From: Molossus alvarezi
Lineage: Eukaryota > Chordata > Mammalia > Chiroptera > Molossidae
Assembly: GCA_037176705.1 (NCBI GenBank)
Contig: CM073891.1
Span: forward strand, 50,656,571 to 50,720,570
Direction: 5' to 3'
Length of the DNA: 64,000 bases
Part shown: positions 1 through 10,808 of the stretch, in pieces
How the letters are laid out: every line of letters begins with the position of its first letter
How positions within the stretch are numbered: the first letter of the stretch is position 1
Translations under genes and position numbers: made by a program
The notes under the pieces: generated by a model
Seen by the model: only the letters and a program-made list of their open reading frames with translations
Told to the model about the DNA's origin: nothing
The model's database searches: none

Positions 1-821
1 AGTTTAGCTTTAAAAGAAGTTCAAATAAGTGATTTTTTTCTTTGGCAAATCGACGCTTTACTAAAATGCCTCCTAGACTTCGTATATCAAGATTCCATTT
101 ACCTTAACTCTTCAAAGTTGAGATCAATCTGGGAAGGTGAAATAAATTAAGGTTTAAAGATGTATAAATTTATTTGTACAGTACAAACATTTTAAAGATA
201 AACCACAAATTTTATGTTTTTCGTAAAATGTTTAACATGAATTAATAAATTACATTTTTCTGTTACTTTAATTACCTTCAAAAATACCTTATAGGAAGTA
301 CCAAACTATTGTCTTGTGTGTATTTAATTCTTTATTATTATAAATACAAATAATCAAGTTGATTTAGATATTCTTTTAAGAATATTATACTAAACACGCC
401 AATATCACATTTTTTATTCACATTTACATGACATTTCCTGATGGTTTCATCTAATTAGATGTAATTAGAGAGAAAACAGGAATGCACTTCTGACCAAAGA
501 GATCTATATCAGCAGTGCTTTATGAAAACTTGTTTTTGAAATAATACTTAGTTTAATATAAAACACTAATACAGTCTTTATTTACATAACATTGAAAACA
601 AACTCTCAAAAAAATAAAGAATGATATTATTTTAAAGCTAATAGGACAACATGTTTGTGCTATTGCCACAAAGCAGAGTCACTTTATCTGGTCTACAGAA
701 AAATTATCAGGATTAATTTTAAATTGTGTGTTTTTGAATTAAGACATTTACATAGTAAAATATATGCATTCTTTGACTTCCAGATTTTCCTTAAAAACAT
801 ACTTATTGTATGCAAATAAGA
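1..821. other. Unique AT-rich non-coding DNA
   Basis: No open frame of interest, RNA gene or recognisable repeat was seen. The segment is A/T-rich with scattered short A and T runs. Confidence 0.6.
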
Positions 822-849
822 AGATAGATAAATAGACAGATACATAGAT

Positions 850-882
<33 letters not shown>

Positions 883-885
883 ATG
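822..885. repeat. (GATA)n microsatellite
   Basis: An imperfect start (AGATAGATAAATAGACAG) is followed by a clean run of about nine GATA units at 848-881. The 97-codon minus-strand frame across it is low-complexity (repeated LSIY) and is not a gene. Confidence 0.95.
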
Positions 886-1742
886 ATAAACTTAACTGTC
901 ATTAAAACCATAACTAAACCCCAAATATTCATAAATCTAAGATTCTTTTCTGAAGAGTGGTTGATGATATACAAATAAAGTACCATGAAATAATTTCTAT
1001 AATTGAGGTATTTATGGAATGTTAGGGAAGACAGCTCAAAGGAGTATCACATAGTTTAAGCAACACAAGAACAGTTTCATGAAGTACAGATAAAAAAGAA
1101 TGGAAAGCAAAAATAGTTTAAGAAAATAGTGAAACTTACTTAAGGGTTCCTGAAAAGCCAGAAGCATAATAGGCTTGGTTACATTGCTGAGGAGAAGGCA
1201 GAGATCATAGCATAATCCAGTAGGGTGGAAAAGAGAGGACACCAAAGAGGCACTTGACTAAACTCTTAAACGTGTCTCATGCCTGTCATGGTACCTAATA
1301 TATTACGATGAAAACTAAGCTGTTCCTCCACACTGCCTTTGATATTAGGTCACTTGTGCTGCTTCTGTTCGTATCCATCAGGTTTCTCTAATCCCCTTTG
1401 CCTGTTCCTTTACTTTTTCCTATATCCACATTTTAGCAGAACATAGGTATCTGACTGCTGCAGACCCACAGTATTGACATGCAAACATGTGTTCTTCCAC
1501 CTAGCCATACCCTATGAAAAAAGTGAAAGTTAAATTGAATGTAGAGATTAAGAATATATTAAATTTCTCATTAGTCTTAGTTTTTCTGAGTCTCTGGACA
1601 TGTGAAATACTACTTTTTTTCATGACATGCAACAATGCATGTAATGTGAATGTATGTTTATGCACAGAGGCAAAAGAGAGGAAATTTTCCATGTGTGCAT
1701 TTTATTAGCAATAATGACTTCAGTACAGGACATTTCCTGGGA
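886..1742. other. Unique non-coding DNA
   Basis: Only short frames without family signature occur here (for example 1036-1245 minus and 1514-1708 plus). I see no repeat family. Confidence 0.5.
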
Positions 1743-1814
1743 ATTAATGACCAGTTGGGGTTAATGGCCCTTGGCTATGTATTGAGATATCTACTCCTCC
1801 AACTGGTCATTAAT
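1743..1814. repeat. Inverted repeat, perfect 16-bp arms
   Basis: Arm 1743-1758 (ATTAATGACCAGTTGG) is the exact reverse complement of 1799-1814 (CCAACTGGTCATTAAT), with 40 bp between. The 116-codon minus-strand frame 1791-2141 ends in this structure and resembles no family I know. The repeat could be an inverted duplication or the core of a decayed foldback element. Confidence 0.85.
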
Positions 1815-2841
1815 CGCTATGACATGCCCTGTGCCTCCAACACTATAAGTTAAGAAGATTGATGTTTTGGTTTTCAATGAACAGTAGTCATACTGTTCCT
1901 TGTAACCCAACTCATTAATATTGTTAAATAAGTTAAAAATCAAAGCACTGCTTTGCTTGCTACTATGACATTCTGGTAAGTACCTACACGTGCTGAAACA
2001 TATGCTGAGGGTGAGGGACAAAATAAAACACAAATCCTGAACCTGCTGGAACTTTTTATTTGACTTTAAATACTTTTCTACTATAAAACAGTCACTCTCT
2101 AAAATCTGCTGCTCCCGATTCTTTGTTTTTCTTCCCAACAATCTTTTGAATTCAATAGTTTATCTTTTAATCAAAATAATTTATGGGTTAAATGTATTGC
2201 CAACAACCTCTCCACTGCTCTATTGATATTCTGCTATCTTCCAGGACATGGTTGTGGGTGTGTGTGTGCATTTTGGTATGCACACGTGTGTGTACTCTGC
2301 ATCTGGGAGGAATTACAGAGAGAAGTAGGTGCGATTTAACCTCAAGTGGGTGGATTTAGTGAATTGCATAGGTTATACTGCATGCTACTGTCTGTAACAA
2401 GCTCGACCTGGAGCCAATTAACTGCATGTAATCTATTCCAGATGTTCACTGGGACAAACAGCACTCTTGGGGATCTTCAGATGTGGAGCCAATAGGGAGT
2501 GTTCTGATTATGAGAGATTTTTACACTGTTCCACTAAATCAGAGATCCAAATGCATAATCTAACACTCAAGAAGGCCTTGTACCATTTTCCAAAAGAATG
2601 CAGAAACCAGACCTTATTAGATGAATGGTAACTCATCAAAAATATTATTTGAGGAGTAAGGGATATACAATTTTATAAGTGAACTTCATTGATTTGCCTT
2701 ATTTAGTTATATCCATTTGTTCTAAAAGTGATTAAGGCAAGATAATGTATCATTATGGTAAAAAAAAAAAAAAGTAGATTCTACACATAAGACAAGAATT
2801 AAAATACACATGAAAACCTAAACACTTTCTCAGGGCTCTGG

Positions 2842-2842
<1 letters not shown>
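1815..2842. other. Unique non-coding DNA with a GT-rich patch
   Basis: 2249-2292 is rich in alternating GT/CA. 2300-2640 is GC-richer than its surroundings and matches no repeat family I recognise. A 13-A run lies near 2761-2773. There is no coding signature. Confidence 0.45.

Positions 2843-2880
<38 letters not shown>
2843..2880. repeat. (GT)n microsatellite
   Basis: About 18 uninterrupted GT units. It is followed by GGTA/GGGA-rich sequence and, at 2922-2944, by a short GTT repeat. Confidence 0.97.
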
Positions 2881-2882
<2 letters not shown>

Positions 2883-2944
2883 CATAGGTAGGTAGGGGAA
2901 GGGAGGAAAGTAATCTGTGTTTTTGTTATTGTTGTTGTTGTTTT

Positions 2945-4966
2945 AATTTATAAAGCGCTGCTTGTTCCTCGTACCTTTATAGTGCACACAGGGTCACCTG
3001 ATGGTTTTTTTAAACTCAGGAGACATGAGGAGCTAGGACTACTCCCAAATTAAAAGTAGAAACTCATTTTGGCCTAACTGAAGCTCATACTTTTGAGTTA
3101 TTATTTGATTAAATGGTTTTCCTGTAGGGTACACAAGATTGAATTGTTAGTATCATTACTTCATGGCACAGATATGGACAAGAAACCAAATGGAAATTAC
3201 AGAAGAAACTTGAGAGCCAAAGAGACAATATAGGCAAACAAAAAGAAGTTTCATGTTAACGGAAGGCTATTTTATATTCCACGGATCAAATGCACTGATA
3301 TCAAAGAAGAAGGCAAGTAGTATGTATAGAGATTCACCAGAATAGAGCTTGGAATGCCAGAAGTTTCATATACATTTATTTTATCTCATCCTTTCTAAAT
3401 TTATTTGTGTGTTTTCTAATATACATAATATCCTGCTACATTATTATAGTCAGGGATACGCAATCACTACCCAAGTTTACAGTACTGTTACCAATGAGTA
3501 GAATTTATAGGGCAGTAACTTTTGGTTGAAAAATTTTAATTGTCCATCAATGGACTTCATTGTTTTCAGATGTCATGAATTCTTCATCAATTGATACATT
3601 CCCATAGAATCTGGAAGACCATCTGATTTTTCAGATATCATGTAGAAGACACTTATATTAATTAAATGTTAATCCACTTCCTAACATCCTTATGATAATA
3701 GCCAGTGATATTTCACTACATATCAAACTAAATATGAACATATCAGTAATCAGTAATTCTTTGTCAGTAAAGATAAAATATACTAGTTACATTTTTAATT
3801 GCAGTGGTTTACATTTCTAAAATACATTGAAAGTACATTGTTGTTTATATACTTTCTCAACAAAACACCATTGTTACATGTTGCTTGGGTTTGCATGCCT
3901 CATAGCTTTGTACTTATAGCCAGATGAAATTCTTCAGGATCTTACCCCTAATGAATCCATCTCAATAGAAAATAATATAATAGGGAGATTTCAGAACATA
4001 CCTGTGCCACCTGTTAGATTTAATATTGTGGATTGCACTTTTCCCTGAACATTACAGTAACAAAACAATTCTTATGTTGTAAAGAGGTCGTAAAGAAATC
4101 AGTCTCCAAGGTCCAAACTGTTCAAATAATTGGCACATTTAGATAAAAATAGGGAAACACTACTATAAATGATCTTATTACTAATCATCTTCCTTACCCT
4201 AAATATCATGTCAATTTGCTTCTCAATGCAGAGCACTGATAGTTATCAATCTGTAGGTCAGACAAAGCACCAACAGCACAATTAAAGTCGGTCTCTCCTG
4301 AAATTTAATTAATCTACAATTCAAAGATTTAAGATTTTCCTTTTCAAATTCTCACACTCTAGAGAGCATTTTAATCCATGTATCTTTTCATGACCAACAT
4401 AATCTTATTCCTCATGCTTTGGTATTCCAATATGCTTTGTGAGAATTGTGGAATATTTATAGATATTTTGTGGAAATATTTATATAAATTATAGAAAAAC
4501 TGTCAGATTTTAATATCTGTCTTTCATATGCAAAATATAAATGTGCATTATTTAAACTGGTTGTTTTGTTAAAGCTTAACACCCTCCACCTCAAATATTC
4601 TGATAAGTGCCCCCTACTGTTTAAAGAGTCTTATTTTATAATTAGATTATTGAATAAAGCAAATTAGAAATTACTGCAATTAAGAAGGTAAAACAAGTGT
4701 ATTTTCTTGAAATAAAAAAATAAGAAATAACCATGTATTTATTGTGGAGAAGGTCCTCTCTTTAATTTGTTTTATTCTTTATATCTCTTAGGAATGTCAT
4801 TATTATCAAATTGAGCATAGTATGGGAAATATCACAACATTTTAACTTTCTTTCCTGAAATACACATTTAGTTATTAATTTAGACATTGAGTTATAAGTC
4901 CAATAAAGGTTATTCACAGATTTTATAACATATATCAAACGTTTCTGCTAATGTGGGCATAAAATG
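2945..4966. other. Unique AT-rich non-coding DNA
   Basis: Two kilobases without an open frame of note, RNA gene or confidently recognisable repeat. Decayed mammalian repeats may be present but cannot be assigned by eye. Confidence 0.45.
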
Positions 4967-4980
4967 GATTTAAAACCTTT

Positions 4981-5200
4981 AAAAAAATTTTTTTTCTTTA
5001 TTAATCTTTAGAGATAGAGGAAGGGAGAGAAAGAGAGAGATAGAAACATTGATGAGAGAGAACATCAATTGGCCACCTCCTGCACGCCTGCCACTGGGGA
5101 TCGGGCCCACAACCTGAGCATATTCCCTGACCAGGAATCAAACTGGCGACCTCTTGGTTCATGGGTCGACGCTCAACCACTGAGCCACACCAGCCAGGCA
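4981..5200 (-). mobile_element. Ves SINE, B type
   Basis: The tRNA-like head lies on the minus strand at the right end (GAGCCACACCAGCCAGG read on plus). The body has the CCTGCACGCC and GATGAGAGAGAACATC signatures and the A-tail lies at the left. It is flanked by the direct repeat GATTTAAAACCTTT at 4967-4980 and 5201-5214, a LINE-type target-site duplication. Confidence 0.95.
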
Positions 5201-5374
5201 GATTTAAAACCTTTTAAAAAACTGACTCTGCATTGACAAAATGTACAAAATAGTCTATATGCAAACTAACTTAGTGGCCCCATGGTTTCTGTATCAGCAG
5301 AAAAAACTGTGCGTTTGGAAACTTATCTTTCAAAGCAGCATGGACACTGTGTGATCATTAAAACCAGGGTCACA

Positions 5375-5490
5375 GTGCTTGCTTCAGCAGCACTAACACC
5401 AAGGTCGAAGAAATGCAGATATGCACAGAGATGAGCATGGCGCAGTCATAAGCATGACATGAATGGGCAGAGTTAAGAATTTCCTTTTAT
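5375..5490 (+). pseudogene. U6 snRNA pseudogene
   Basis: The 5' part GTGCTTGCTTCAGCAGCAC matches the U6 5' stem-loop (GTGCTCGCTTCGGCAGCAC) with two changes. The order of U6 blocks then continues in decayed form: an AAATGCAGATATGCACAGAGA-like stretch for the central part, AGCATGGCGCAG for the ACAGAGA/AGC-proximal region and GCATGACA for GGATGACA. The conserved catalytic core is disrupted and no clear proximal promoter elements are present, so this is a retro- or degenerate copy. No target-site duplication was seen. Confidence 0.85.
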
Positions 5491-6096
5491 TTCCTGACCT
5501 GTGCGGTGGTCCTGTTTTTTACAATTTTCACTTATAATTATATTTTCCAATTAAAAATATTTATTGAAAAGATTGTATATTAAAGGAAGGAAACAGATTT
5601 TTTAAATCACTTAATGCATACTTTACAGGACTATGAATCGGGGAATTCATCATTACCTCGAAAAAATATGTAGAGGTTATTAGTTGCCAATTTGTAAAAC
5701 TGCTATCAACCTGTTATACAAAACCACTGATGTATAGGAAATGGTATTTAAGTAAGTTCCTATAATAAATATAAACTATAACATGGGTCTGCACTTTATT
5801 TAATTTAGAATTTTAAGGTAACTATTTAAACTAGTCAGTAATAAACTAATAAAACCATTTTAAACATATGATATAGAACAATTATAAGGATTCTCTTTTT
5901 AGAAACTTCTGACACTTCTAAACAAACAAACCAAGAAATCTAATAGAATCTCCTATCAACTCCAATATTTAACAGCAAACTTCTTAACCTAAAAAAAAGC
6001 ATATAGCAGGAAAAATACGACTTTGCACTTCACAGTCACAAAAATTCTCCAGAAATGCATGTACTTTTGAGATAAAAAAAACCAACAGTAAGTTAT
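5491..6096. other. Unique AT-rich non-coding DNA
   Basis: No gene, RNA or recognisable repeat was seen. Confidence 0.5.
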
Positions 6097-6312
6097 GCCC
6101 TGGCTGGTGTTGCTCAGTGGTTAAAGCTTCGGCTCGCACACCAAAGGCTCATGGGATCAAGTCCTAGCCAAGTGCATGTACCAGGGTTGCAGGTTTGATC
6201 CTTGTCCCAGTTGGGGCACATGTAGTAGGCAATCAATCGATGTGAGACATCAATGTTTCTCTCTCTCTCTCTCTCCCTCCTTTCCTTTCACACTCTCTAA
6301 AAATCAAATACA
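6097..6312 (+). mobile_element. Ves SINE, diverged copy
   Basis: The head GCCCTGGCTGGTGTTGCTCA is followed by GGGGCACATGTAGTAGGCAA, CAATCGATGTGAGACATC and a (CT)n body. No clean target-site duplication was found, suggesting an older copy. An 83-codon plus frame here is SINE translation. A run of 17 T follows at 6342-6358. Confidence 0.9.
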
Positions 6313-6537
6313 TGGAAAGTTAAATGACTCCTATGTTGCCTTATTTTTTTTTTTTTTTAAGGTAAAAGATGTGCTAAACATATTAACACTAATTTGTTTC
6401 TTTCTTCACTATTTAATGAAACACTGAGGGAATTAAACATTTCTAACAAGGTAAGGCATTCCATCTGTATAGGAAAAAGAGTTTAAATAATTCACTTCAT
6501 AAACATAACCCTATCTGAGATTAAAAATAGGTAATGT

Positions 6538-6737
6538 GGCCGGCAGATTTGACTCAGTGATTGAGCAACAACCCATGTACCAAGAGGTCGAATCCCCGGT
6601 AAGGGCACCTGCCCAGGTTGTGGGCCAAATCCCCACTGGGGGGCATGCAGGAGACGGCCAATCGATGTTCTCTCTCATCAATGTTTCTATTTCTCTCTCC
6701 TCTTTTCCTCTTTCTCTAAAATCAATAAAGAAAAAAA
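6538..6737 (+). mobile_element. Ves SINE, B type, diverged
   Basis: GGCCGGCAGATTTGACTCAG (decayed head), GGGGCATGCAGGAGACGGCC, ATCGATGTTCTCTCTC and a terminal AATCAATAAAGAAAAAAA are in the expected order. Imperfect direct repeats (TAAAAATAGGTAATGTG and TAAAAATAGACAGTGTG) flank it. Confidence 0.93.
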
Positions 6738-6754
6738 TAAAAATAGACAGTGTG

Positions 6755-7055
6755 TGAAAGGAACTTAGTGTCATATGTAGAATTGAGGAGCTCAGTCTTC
6801 ATATCAAACTTGAACTTCATGATATTTGATACAACTCAGCTACTAAAAATTAAATAAATAAAAATATCAATATAATGTAATTAAATATAATTAGTGTTAT
6901 TTCATTTATTTTAATGTACTGAATTCAACAGATGATAAATATGAACAAGGCAGGTTTTTCAACAAATAAAAAAAATGTCCAGCACTTTTAGCTTTAATCA
7001 TTGTTTAATGATTGCAGTTTATATTTCTAGTGATAATGACACATAGTAATGGTTT
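6755..7055. other. Unique AT-rich DNA
   Basis: No feature recognised. Confidence 0.5.
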
Positions 7056-7071
7056 TCATCTTGGTTCTTTT

Positions 7072-7158
7072 CCCATCCAAGTACTAACCAGGCCCGACCC
7101 TGTTAGCTTTCCGAGATTAGACGAGATGGGGCGCATTCAGGGTGGTATGCCCATAGAC
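7072..7158 (-). pseudogene. 5S rRNA pseudogene, 3'-truncated
   Basis: On the minus strand the segment begins GTCTATGGGCATACCACCCT and runs through the 5S internal promoter region to TTAGTACTTGGATGGG. This matches roughly nucleotides 1-87 of 5S rRNA with a handful of substitutions. The last third is missing. A 13-bp direct repeat (TCATCTTGGTTCT) at 7056-7068 and 7159-7171 marks a LINE-type retroinsertion. The ordinary A-tail is at most 4 nt (TTTT on plus). Box A and C-like internal promoter bases are partly intact, but a functional rRNA is not possible. Confidence 0.95.
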
Positions 7159-7177
7159 TCATCTTGGTTCTATTCTA

Positions 7178-7441
7178 TTTTTATTTATTTTATTTTATTT
7201 TTTATCCTCACCCGAGGACATTTTTCCATTTTTTGTTCAGATAGAGTGGGAGGGAGAGAGAGGAAGGGAGAGAGAGAGAGAAACATCGACGTGAAGGGAC
7301 ACATCGAGTGGCTGCCACCCGAACGACCAACCAGGGCCGGGGACAAACTGCAACCGAAGTACGTGCCCTTAGTGGGAACCGAACCCGGGTCTCTCCGGAC
7401 CGCAGGCTGACGCTCTAACCGCTGAGCCAAACTGGCCAGGG
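7178..7441 (-). mobile_element. Ves SINE, A type, near full length
   Basis: The tail at the left (TTTTATTT units) is followed by TCCTCACCCGAGGA (7205-7218), a (GA)n block, GTGGCTGCCACCCG, GCCGGGGACAAACTGCAACC and the tRNA-like head ending GCCAAACTGGCCAGGGC. The target-site duplication CTTGGTTCTATTCTA occurs at 7163-7177 and 7442-7456. Its left copy overlaps the right duplication of the adjacent 5S pseudogene, so the SINE landed in that duplication. Open frames of 81 and 132 codons here are SINE artefacts. Confidence 0.97.
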
Positions 7442-7544
7442 CTTGGTTCTATTCTAAAACCCTACACCATGCCCTGTACATACTAAGTAATCAAGAAGTA
7501 TTACCCATTTTAAAATCATTGCATTCAATTTGTTCTAATTTTCT

Positions 7545-7802
7545 TTTATTTTTTATTTTTTTATCCTCACCCGAGGACATTTTTCCATTTTTTGTTCAGG
7601 TAGAGTGGGAGGGAGAGAGAGGAACAGAGAGAGAGAGAGAAACATCGACGTGAAAGGAACACATCGAGTGGCTGCCACCTGCACGACCAACCAGGGCCGG
7701 GGACAAACTGCAACCGAGGTATAGGCCCTTACCGGGAACCGAACCCGGGTCTCTCTGGACCACAGGCCTACGCTCTAACTGCTGAGCCAAACCGGCCAGG
7801 GC
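7545..7802 (-). mobile_element. Ves SINE, A type
   Basis: Same order of blocks as the copy 100 bp upstream, including the 3' hairpin TCCTCACCCGAGGA at 7564-7577 and the head GAGCCAAACCGGCCAGGGC. The flanks share TCTTTTA, but a longer duplication is not clear. Same orientation as its neighbour, and very similar to it. Confidence 0.96.
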
Positions 7803-8392
7803 TCTTTTAAAAGTATTTTAAGTACAAGAGCAAATTATGGTTTTAAAGACATTGAATAATGACCTGAACATATGCTTACAGTTTATAAGTCTTACAGAAT
7901 AGATTCCAGGAAAATATTATATAACCTCCAAAAGTATGATCTCAAATGAAGAAAATAATGACAGAGATCACCCACACAAACAAGTGAACACGCAAGTAGG
8001 TAAACTCCATTTCAATGGCTTACGAGGAGATAATCAGTGATGATTTGATTACAGGTATGAAGGATGAGACATAATTGTATCTGGAGTTCTTCCAATGCTA
8101 TTCATCTAAATTGAATCATGTAATTTTTCAAGAAAGGAAAAACAACTAGATAGCCAATACAATAATAAAGTCATGTAAAACATTAAAATAAAAATATAAT
8201 AAACATTGTTGAATATGTATAATACTTGACTTGAAGATTTTCACTTGTATTAAAAAGATGAAAGATGTAGGCTTCTCTTTGTGTCTTTTCCAGACGTGAT
8301 ACTAGCTTTAAAGAGGGGCGGGGGGACAGGAATTTAAATAACCTTCTGGAATATTCAAAATTTAAAGATATAATATAGTTAATAATATATTT
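7803..8392. other. Unique AT-rich DNA
   Basis: No coding or repeat signature recognised, apart from a short G-rich tract (GGGGCGGGGGG) at 8315-8325. Confidence 0.45.
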
Positions 8393-8410
8393 AAAGTATA
8401 GTAATAACTT

Positions 8411-8482
8411 TTAAAAAATAAAAAAAATAAAATGTATTTATGAAAAAAAGAAATAATCATAAAAAAAGAAAAAGAAAAAAAC
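8411..8482 (+). mobile_element. Tail-only retroinsertion (A-rich)
   Basis: 72 bp made almost only of A runs with AATAAAATGTATTTATG near the left end. It lies between two exact 18-bp copies of AAAGTATAGTAATAACTT (8393-8410 and 8483-8500). The duplication length and A-rich content fit a severely 5'-truncated LINE-1 insertion with little more than its poly(A) tail. Confidence 0.8.
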
Positions 8483-8540
8483 AAAGTATAGTAATAACTT
8501 ATGTCTATAATATAATATATTCTTTGTATTGAATATTAGT

Positions 8541-8835
8541 TATATATATTTTTTAAATAAAAAAATTTCAATTACAGTTTATATTTAATATTATTTTGTA
8601 TTTGTTTCAGGTACAGCACATGGTTAGAAAATCATATATTTTACAAAGTTTTCTCCCTGATATTTCCCATACCACACTGGCAACTTAGATAGTTATTACA
8701 GTATTACTGACTATATTCCTGTGCTACACTTGACATTCCTATGACTGTTTTGTAACCACCAATCTGTACTTCTGAGTCCCTTCGCCTTTTTCACCCAGTC
8801 CTCCAAACCCCCTCCCTTATACATATATATTAATT
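8541..8835 (-). mobile_element. LINE-1/HAL1 3' UTR fragment
   Basis: Read on minus, the segment contains GGTGAAAAAGGCGAAGGGAC, AAGTACAGATTGGTGGTTAC and a region ending CTGTAATTGAAATTTTTTTA, the order of a Laurasiatherian LINE-1 3' UTR. The same block (GTTAAGGGATTAAGAAGTAC) appears in the HAL1 at 19.7 kb, which supports the assignment. Family name not certain. Confidence 0.7.
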
Positions 8836-9062
8836 TTTATGCATCTAATCATCTATCCTATTTAATTTAGTGTATTTTTCATTCTCATCCCTCGACTTTA
8901 TGTTTAAAATGAGCATAAAAGTTTTTCATCAAATCCTATTAAATTCTTTGTGTTTTACCTTCTTTAAACAAATTACTATGACCAATTATTATGGCAATTA
9001 AGAAGTTTACATAGTTTAATAAGTTGCTGACATCCTTTGACATATCTATAGGATTATTTTAA

Positions 9063-9274
9063 GTTTTAAAATATTTTTATTGATTTTTAGAGAGAAGAAG
9101 GGAGAGGGAGAGAGAAAACATTGATGTTAGAATGGAACATTCATCGGTTGCCCCCTGCACCTCCACCAGGGACTGAGCCCAAAACCCAGCTATGTGCTCT
9201 GACTGGGAATCAAACAGGCAACATTTTGGTGCACCGGACAATGCCCAACCAACTGAGTCATGCCGGCCAGGGCA
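9063..9274 (-). mobile_element. Ves SINE, C type
   Basis: The body reads GATTTTTAGAGAGAAGAAGG, CCCCCTGCACCTCCACC and a head ending CAACTGAGTCATGCCGGCCA. Exact 16-bp target-site duplications TATAGGATTATTTTAA lie at 9047-9062 and 9275-9290. Confidence 0.96.
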
Positions 9275-9290
9275 TATAGGATTATTTTAA

Positions 9291-10576
9291 ATAGCTAATT
9301 GAAATGATTTTCCTGCATGAAAAAAATAATCATCTTTAAAGGCAATTATATTTTATCCAAGATCAATTTTTACAAGTAATTTTACTTACATTAAAATTAT
9401 CATTTTATTACTAAGTATATTGTGAAATTTGAATGAGCTTATAAAACATGGGTGATCTAACTTTATTATTTATAGCCTATGATTATATATCATAACAAAA
9501 CAAAACTTTGATATATAGCAGGAACTCAAACATAATTTTTAATTTACTGGCTAAAATAACCCAGAAAACATGGAAGCAATACCTCCTGACTGAACGTAGG
9601 ACAAAATTAGGTATTGTGTTAATATTCAATTAGGCTTAGGTAAGTTAAAAGAAAAACTAAAAACTTCCAATTACATTTTAAACCATTTCAGATCTGTAAA
9701 TATGCCAAGAATTATTTATAATAAGTTTCAAAAATCTGTATTTATAGCATACCAAAGATTTGAGAGTGTCTTTCCCACAGATTCAAAGAGCTATTGTACC
9801 TCTTGGAACATCTTAATGTATCTGCTAGCCCTGAGATGGTCTATAAAGAACACATATCATACATTTTACAAATTCTTTCCATATTTAATAATTACTCAAA
9901 TAACATTTGCATAAGAATGTTTGTATAACATCCCCTTTATTGTTCTCAAAATAACTATTTCAATTCATGTTATTCAGAAACAAATAAAACTAAAAAGAAA
10001 TATGGCTCTTGTATAATAGCAAATAGCATTACTGTAAATTAATTAAATGTTATTTTATAATTCATACAAGTTTTAAACTTTCTTTATATACCATCATTAA
10101 GTATGAATCTACAACATTTTCTTTCAGAAGCACTATTAGATTTACTGAATATGCAATATGGAAGCTCAATGTAAACTTTGTTAAAAAGTTCATGGCTAAA
10201 GCTGAATTAATCCCTTTTACCTACATTCTCTTAATTCATTTAAGAGAGTAGTTCCTGGACTCATATATTTGCATTTTAAAAGGAACACTCAGTGCATGAG
10301 GAATTCGCCTGTTTAAAGAATAGATTGGGGTGCTGTCTATGAAATTGTATAGAGATTTTAATTTTTTTATCAGTCAGCTCATATTTCTAAACACCCTTCT
10401 GGTCTTCCTTATGTAAATATATTTTGCCTACTTTTTTGTTTTGCATGATTGCTCTGTTGAAGCCATGTGATGACTATTAAGCTGTGAAATTTCCCCTTCC
10501 TCATCATCATCCTTATCTAGTTCTCTAAATATTAGGATCAATTTCTTTCTTCTTCTTTTTTGAGATATTTTATATA

Positions 10577-10578
<2 letters not shown>
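9291..10578. other. Unique AT-rich non-coding DNA
   Basis: No repeat or RNA recognised. The 70-codon frame 9702-9914 has no family signature. Confidence 0.5.

Positions 10579-10612
<34 letters not shown>
10579..10612. repeat. (CA)n microsatellite
   Basis: About 17 uninterrupted AC units directly upstream of a Ves SINE head. Confidence 0.97.
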
Positions 10613-10614
<2 letters not shown>

Positions 10615-10618
10615 TGTA

Positions 10619-10808
10619 GCCCGGTCAGTGTGGCTCAGTGGATTGAGCGACATCCCACGGACTGAGAGGTCCCGGTTCAGGGCACATGCCCAGGTTTCGG
10701 GCTCAGTCCCCAGGGGAGCTGTGCAGGGGGCAGCCAATTGATGTTTCTCTCTCATATCGATGTTTCTATCTCTCTCTCTGAAACATCAATCAAAACATTT
10801 AAAAAAAT
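10619..10808 (+). mobile_element. Ves SINE, B type
   Basis: GCCCGGTCAGTGTGGCTCAG, GGGCACATGCCCAGGTTTCG, GGGGGCAGCCAATTGATG and the (CT)n body end in AACATCAATCAAAACATTTA. Its 5' flank is the CA repeat. Confidence 0.94.

Noticed and set aside
822..885. CRISPR-like array
   Set aside because: Repeats are 4-bp GATA units without spacers, and the context is a mammalian genome.
1791..2141. 116-codon minus frame as a gene
   Set aside because: No family signature, and the frame ends inside the inverted repeat at 1743-1814.
7072..7158. 5S-derived SINE family like those of fruit bats
   Set aside because: Only a 5S fragment is present with its own target duplication. The neighbouring Ves SINE has separate duplications, so this is not one composite SINE.
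7012..7430. Open frames of 132 and 81 codons as genes
   Set aside because: They are translations of the 5S pseudogene and a Ves SINE. Similar frames recur in most A-type SINE copies.
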